Assembly: GCA_947485425.1 (NCBI GenBank)
Contig: CANKSK010000050.1
Span: 1 to 7,127 of the forward strand
DNA from: Bacteroidota bacterium
Lineage (GTDB): Bacteria > Bacteroidota > Bacteroidia > AKYH767-A > CANKSK01
Reading direction: 5' to 3'
Length of the DNA stretch: 7,127 nt
Shown here piece after piece: positions 6,245 to 7,127 of the stretch. Both the position numbers and the translations under genes were made by a program. Every line of letters begins with the position of its first letter. Positions within the stretch are counted from its first letter, which is position 1. Below the pieces are notes generated by a model, which saw only the letters and a program-made list of their open reading frames with translations, had not been told where the DNA came from and did not search any database.

Positions 6245-6817
6245 ATGGAAATACTTATACTCGATAATTACGATTCATTTACTTACAACCTTGTGCATCT
6301 GCTCAGGGCTTTTGAGGGTATCCATCTCACGGTAGCAAGAAATGATAAAATTACCCTTCAAGAAATTGAAAAGTTTGATAAAATTTTATTGTCACCGGGG
6401 CCGGGAATTCCTTCTGAAGCCGGTATCATGATGGATCTGATTAAAACCTATGCGCCAGTGAAAAGCATTTTTGGTGTTTGTCTAGGAATGCAGGGTATTG
6501 CTGAAGCCTTTGAGGGTAAATTGAGTAATCTTTCGCATGTGATGCACGGTGTTTCAAGCAATACTTTTGTGCGGGATCGTGAAGAGAAATTATTTCGCGG
6601 ATTGCCCGAGCAATTTAAATCAGGAAGATATCATTCCTGGGTGGTGGATCATCCGTCTTTGCCGGGTTGTTTTCAGGTAACGGCAGTTGATGATGAAAAT
6701 CATCTGATGGCGATATCCCATAAACAATACGATGTCAGAGGGGTGCAGTTTCATCCGGAGTCAATCATGACGGAATATGGAAAAGAGATGATTGCAAACT
6801 GGTTGTTTGCGGCATAA
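6245..6817 (+). CDS. trpG: Anthranilate synthase component II (glutamine amidotransferase)
   Basis: Class I glutamine amidotransferase that hydrolyses glutamine and channels ammonia to TrpE. The 190 residues match the normal length. The start MEILILDNYDSFTYNL is the family start, so the 27 upstream in-frame codons (from 6164, inside trpE) are not part of the protein. Visible are the oxyanion segment PGPG (51-54), the nucleophile elbow GVCLGMQ (77-83, Cys79), GRYHSW (127-132) and VQFHPESI (167-174, with His170 and Glu172 completing the triad). The ATG lies 1 nt after the trpE stop, so translational coupling is likely and would keep the subunits balanced. The closest alternative is PabA, or one protein serving both pathways as in some bacteria; trp operon context favours TrpG without excluding dual use. 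Confidence 0.94.
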   Translation: MEILILDNYDSFTYNLVHLLRAFEGIHLTVARNDKITLQEIEKFDKILLSPGPGIPSEAGIMMDLIKTYAPVKSIFGVCLGMQGIAEAFEGKLSNLSHVMHGVSSNTFVRDREEKLFRGLPEQFKSGRYHSWVVDHPSLPGCFQVTAVDDENHLMAISHKQYDVRGVQFHPESIMTEYGKEMIANWLFAA

Positions 6818-6850
6818 TAGAATTGTTGTGTAAATTTATTGTATAAAAAA

Positions 6851-7127
6851 ATGAGAGAAATTCTCAATTATTTATTTGAAAACAATGTGCTTCGCAGGGA
6901 TGAGGCCCGAAAAATACTTAGGGGTATTGCTTCGGGAAATTATAATCCTGTTCAAGTATCAGCTTTTCTTACCGTCTTTAGAATGCGCAATATTACTGTC
7001 GATGAGCTTGAAGGATTTAGAGATGCGATGCTCGAGCTTTGCATTCCGGTGGATTTGTCTGCATATAATCCGGTGGATCTTTGTGGTACGGGCGGTGATC
7101 ACAAAAATACGTTTAACATCTCAACTA
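6851..7127 (+). CDS. trpD: Anthranilate phosphoribosyltransferase, N-terminal part, cut by window edge
   Basis: Transfers phosphoribose from PRPP to anthranilate, the second step of tryptophan synthesis. Only 92 codons lie in the window; the full protein is about 330 residues in this family. The N-terminal helical domain (MREILNYLFE onward, with NPVQVSAFLTVFRMR at 32-46) leads into the PRPP-binding glycine-rich motif DLCGTGGD (76-83) and TFNIST (87-92), where the window ends. His84 directly after GGD stands where many homologues have a small residue. It starts 33 nt after trpG in the same direction, after an A-run (TATAAAAAA) rather than a Shine-Dalgarno, and is very probably in the same transcript as trpE and trpG. 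Confidence 0.94.
   Translation, partial: MREILNYLFENNVLRRDEARKILRGIASGNYNPVQVSAFLTVFRMRNITVDELEGFRDAMLELCIPVDLSAYNPVDLCGTGGDHKNTFNIST

Overview
This 7.1 kb window looks like ordinary chromosome from a member of the Bacteroidota. Four things point there: the trp gene order trpE-trpG-trpD with unfused subunits; the AsnB, TrpE and M61-peptidase sequence style; the lack of convincing Shine-Dalgarno sequences before the starts, which instead have A/T-rich leaders; and at least two matches to the Bacteroidota promoter consensus (TTG or TTTG, about 19-21 nt, TAnnTTTG). I cannot place it below phylum level. Base composition and codon style look even throughout, and I see no mobile element, tRNA, rRNA, CRISPR array or sign of recent transfer.

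Layout. The left part is on the minus strand: lpdA (dihydrolipoyl dehydrogenase, 769-2157), followed 54 nt downstream by the 5' part of asnB (glutamine-hydrolysing asparagine synthetase, running off the left edge at base 1). Divergent from lpdA, across 194 nt with a good promoter, is a complete M61-family aminopeptidase with a C-terminal PDZ domain (2352-4079). It converges on ridA (4339-4719, minus) across a 259-nt spacer that holds several weak inverted repeats but no classical terminator. Divergent from ridA, 108 nt away, starts the tryptophan operon: trpE (4828-6243), trpG (6245-6817) and the first 92 codons of trpD (6851 to the right edge).

How the genes fit together. TrpE and TrpG form anthranilate synthase: TrpG releases ammonia from glutamine and TrpE adds it to chorismate. 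TrpD then transfers phosphoribose to anthranilate, so the right end is the first two steps of tryptophan synthesis. RidA removes reactive enamine/imine intermediates from PLP enzymes. Its position back to back with trpEGD is worth noting, because in enteric bacteria the TrpD enzyme is known to combine such an enamine with PRPP when RidA is missing. LpdA is the shared E3 subunit of 2-oxoacid dehydrogenase complexes and AsnB makes asparagine; nothing here links them functionally beyond shared orientation.

No undescribed system is evident. The most useful points are the corrected starts of trpE and trpG, the ridA-trpEGD pairing, the repeated promoter-like element between ridA and trpE, the apparently cytoplasmic M61 peptidase, and possible RNA structures in the lpdA leader and the peptidase-ridA spacer.
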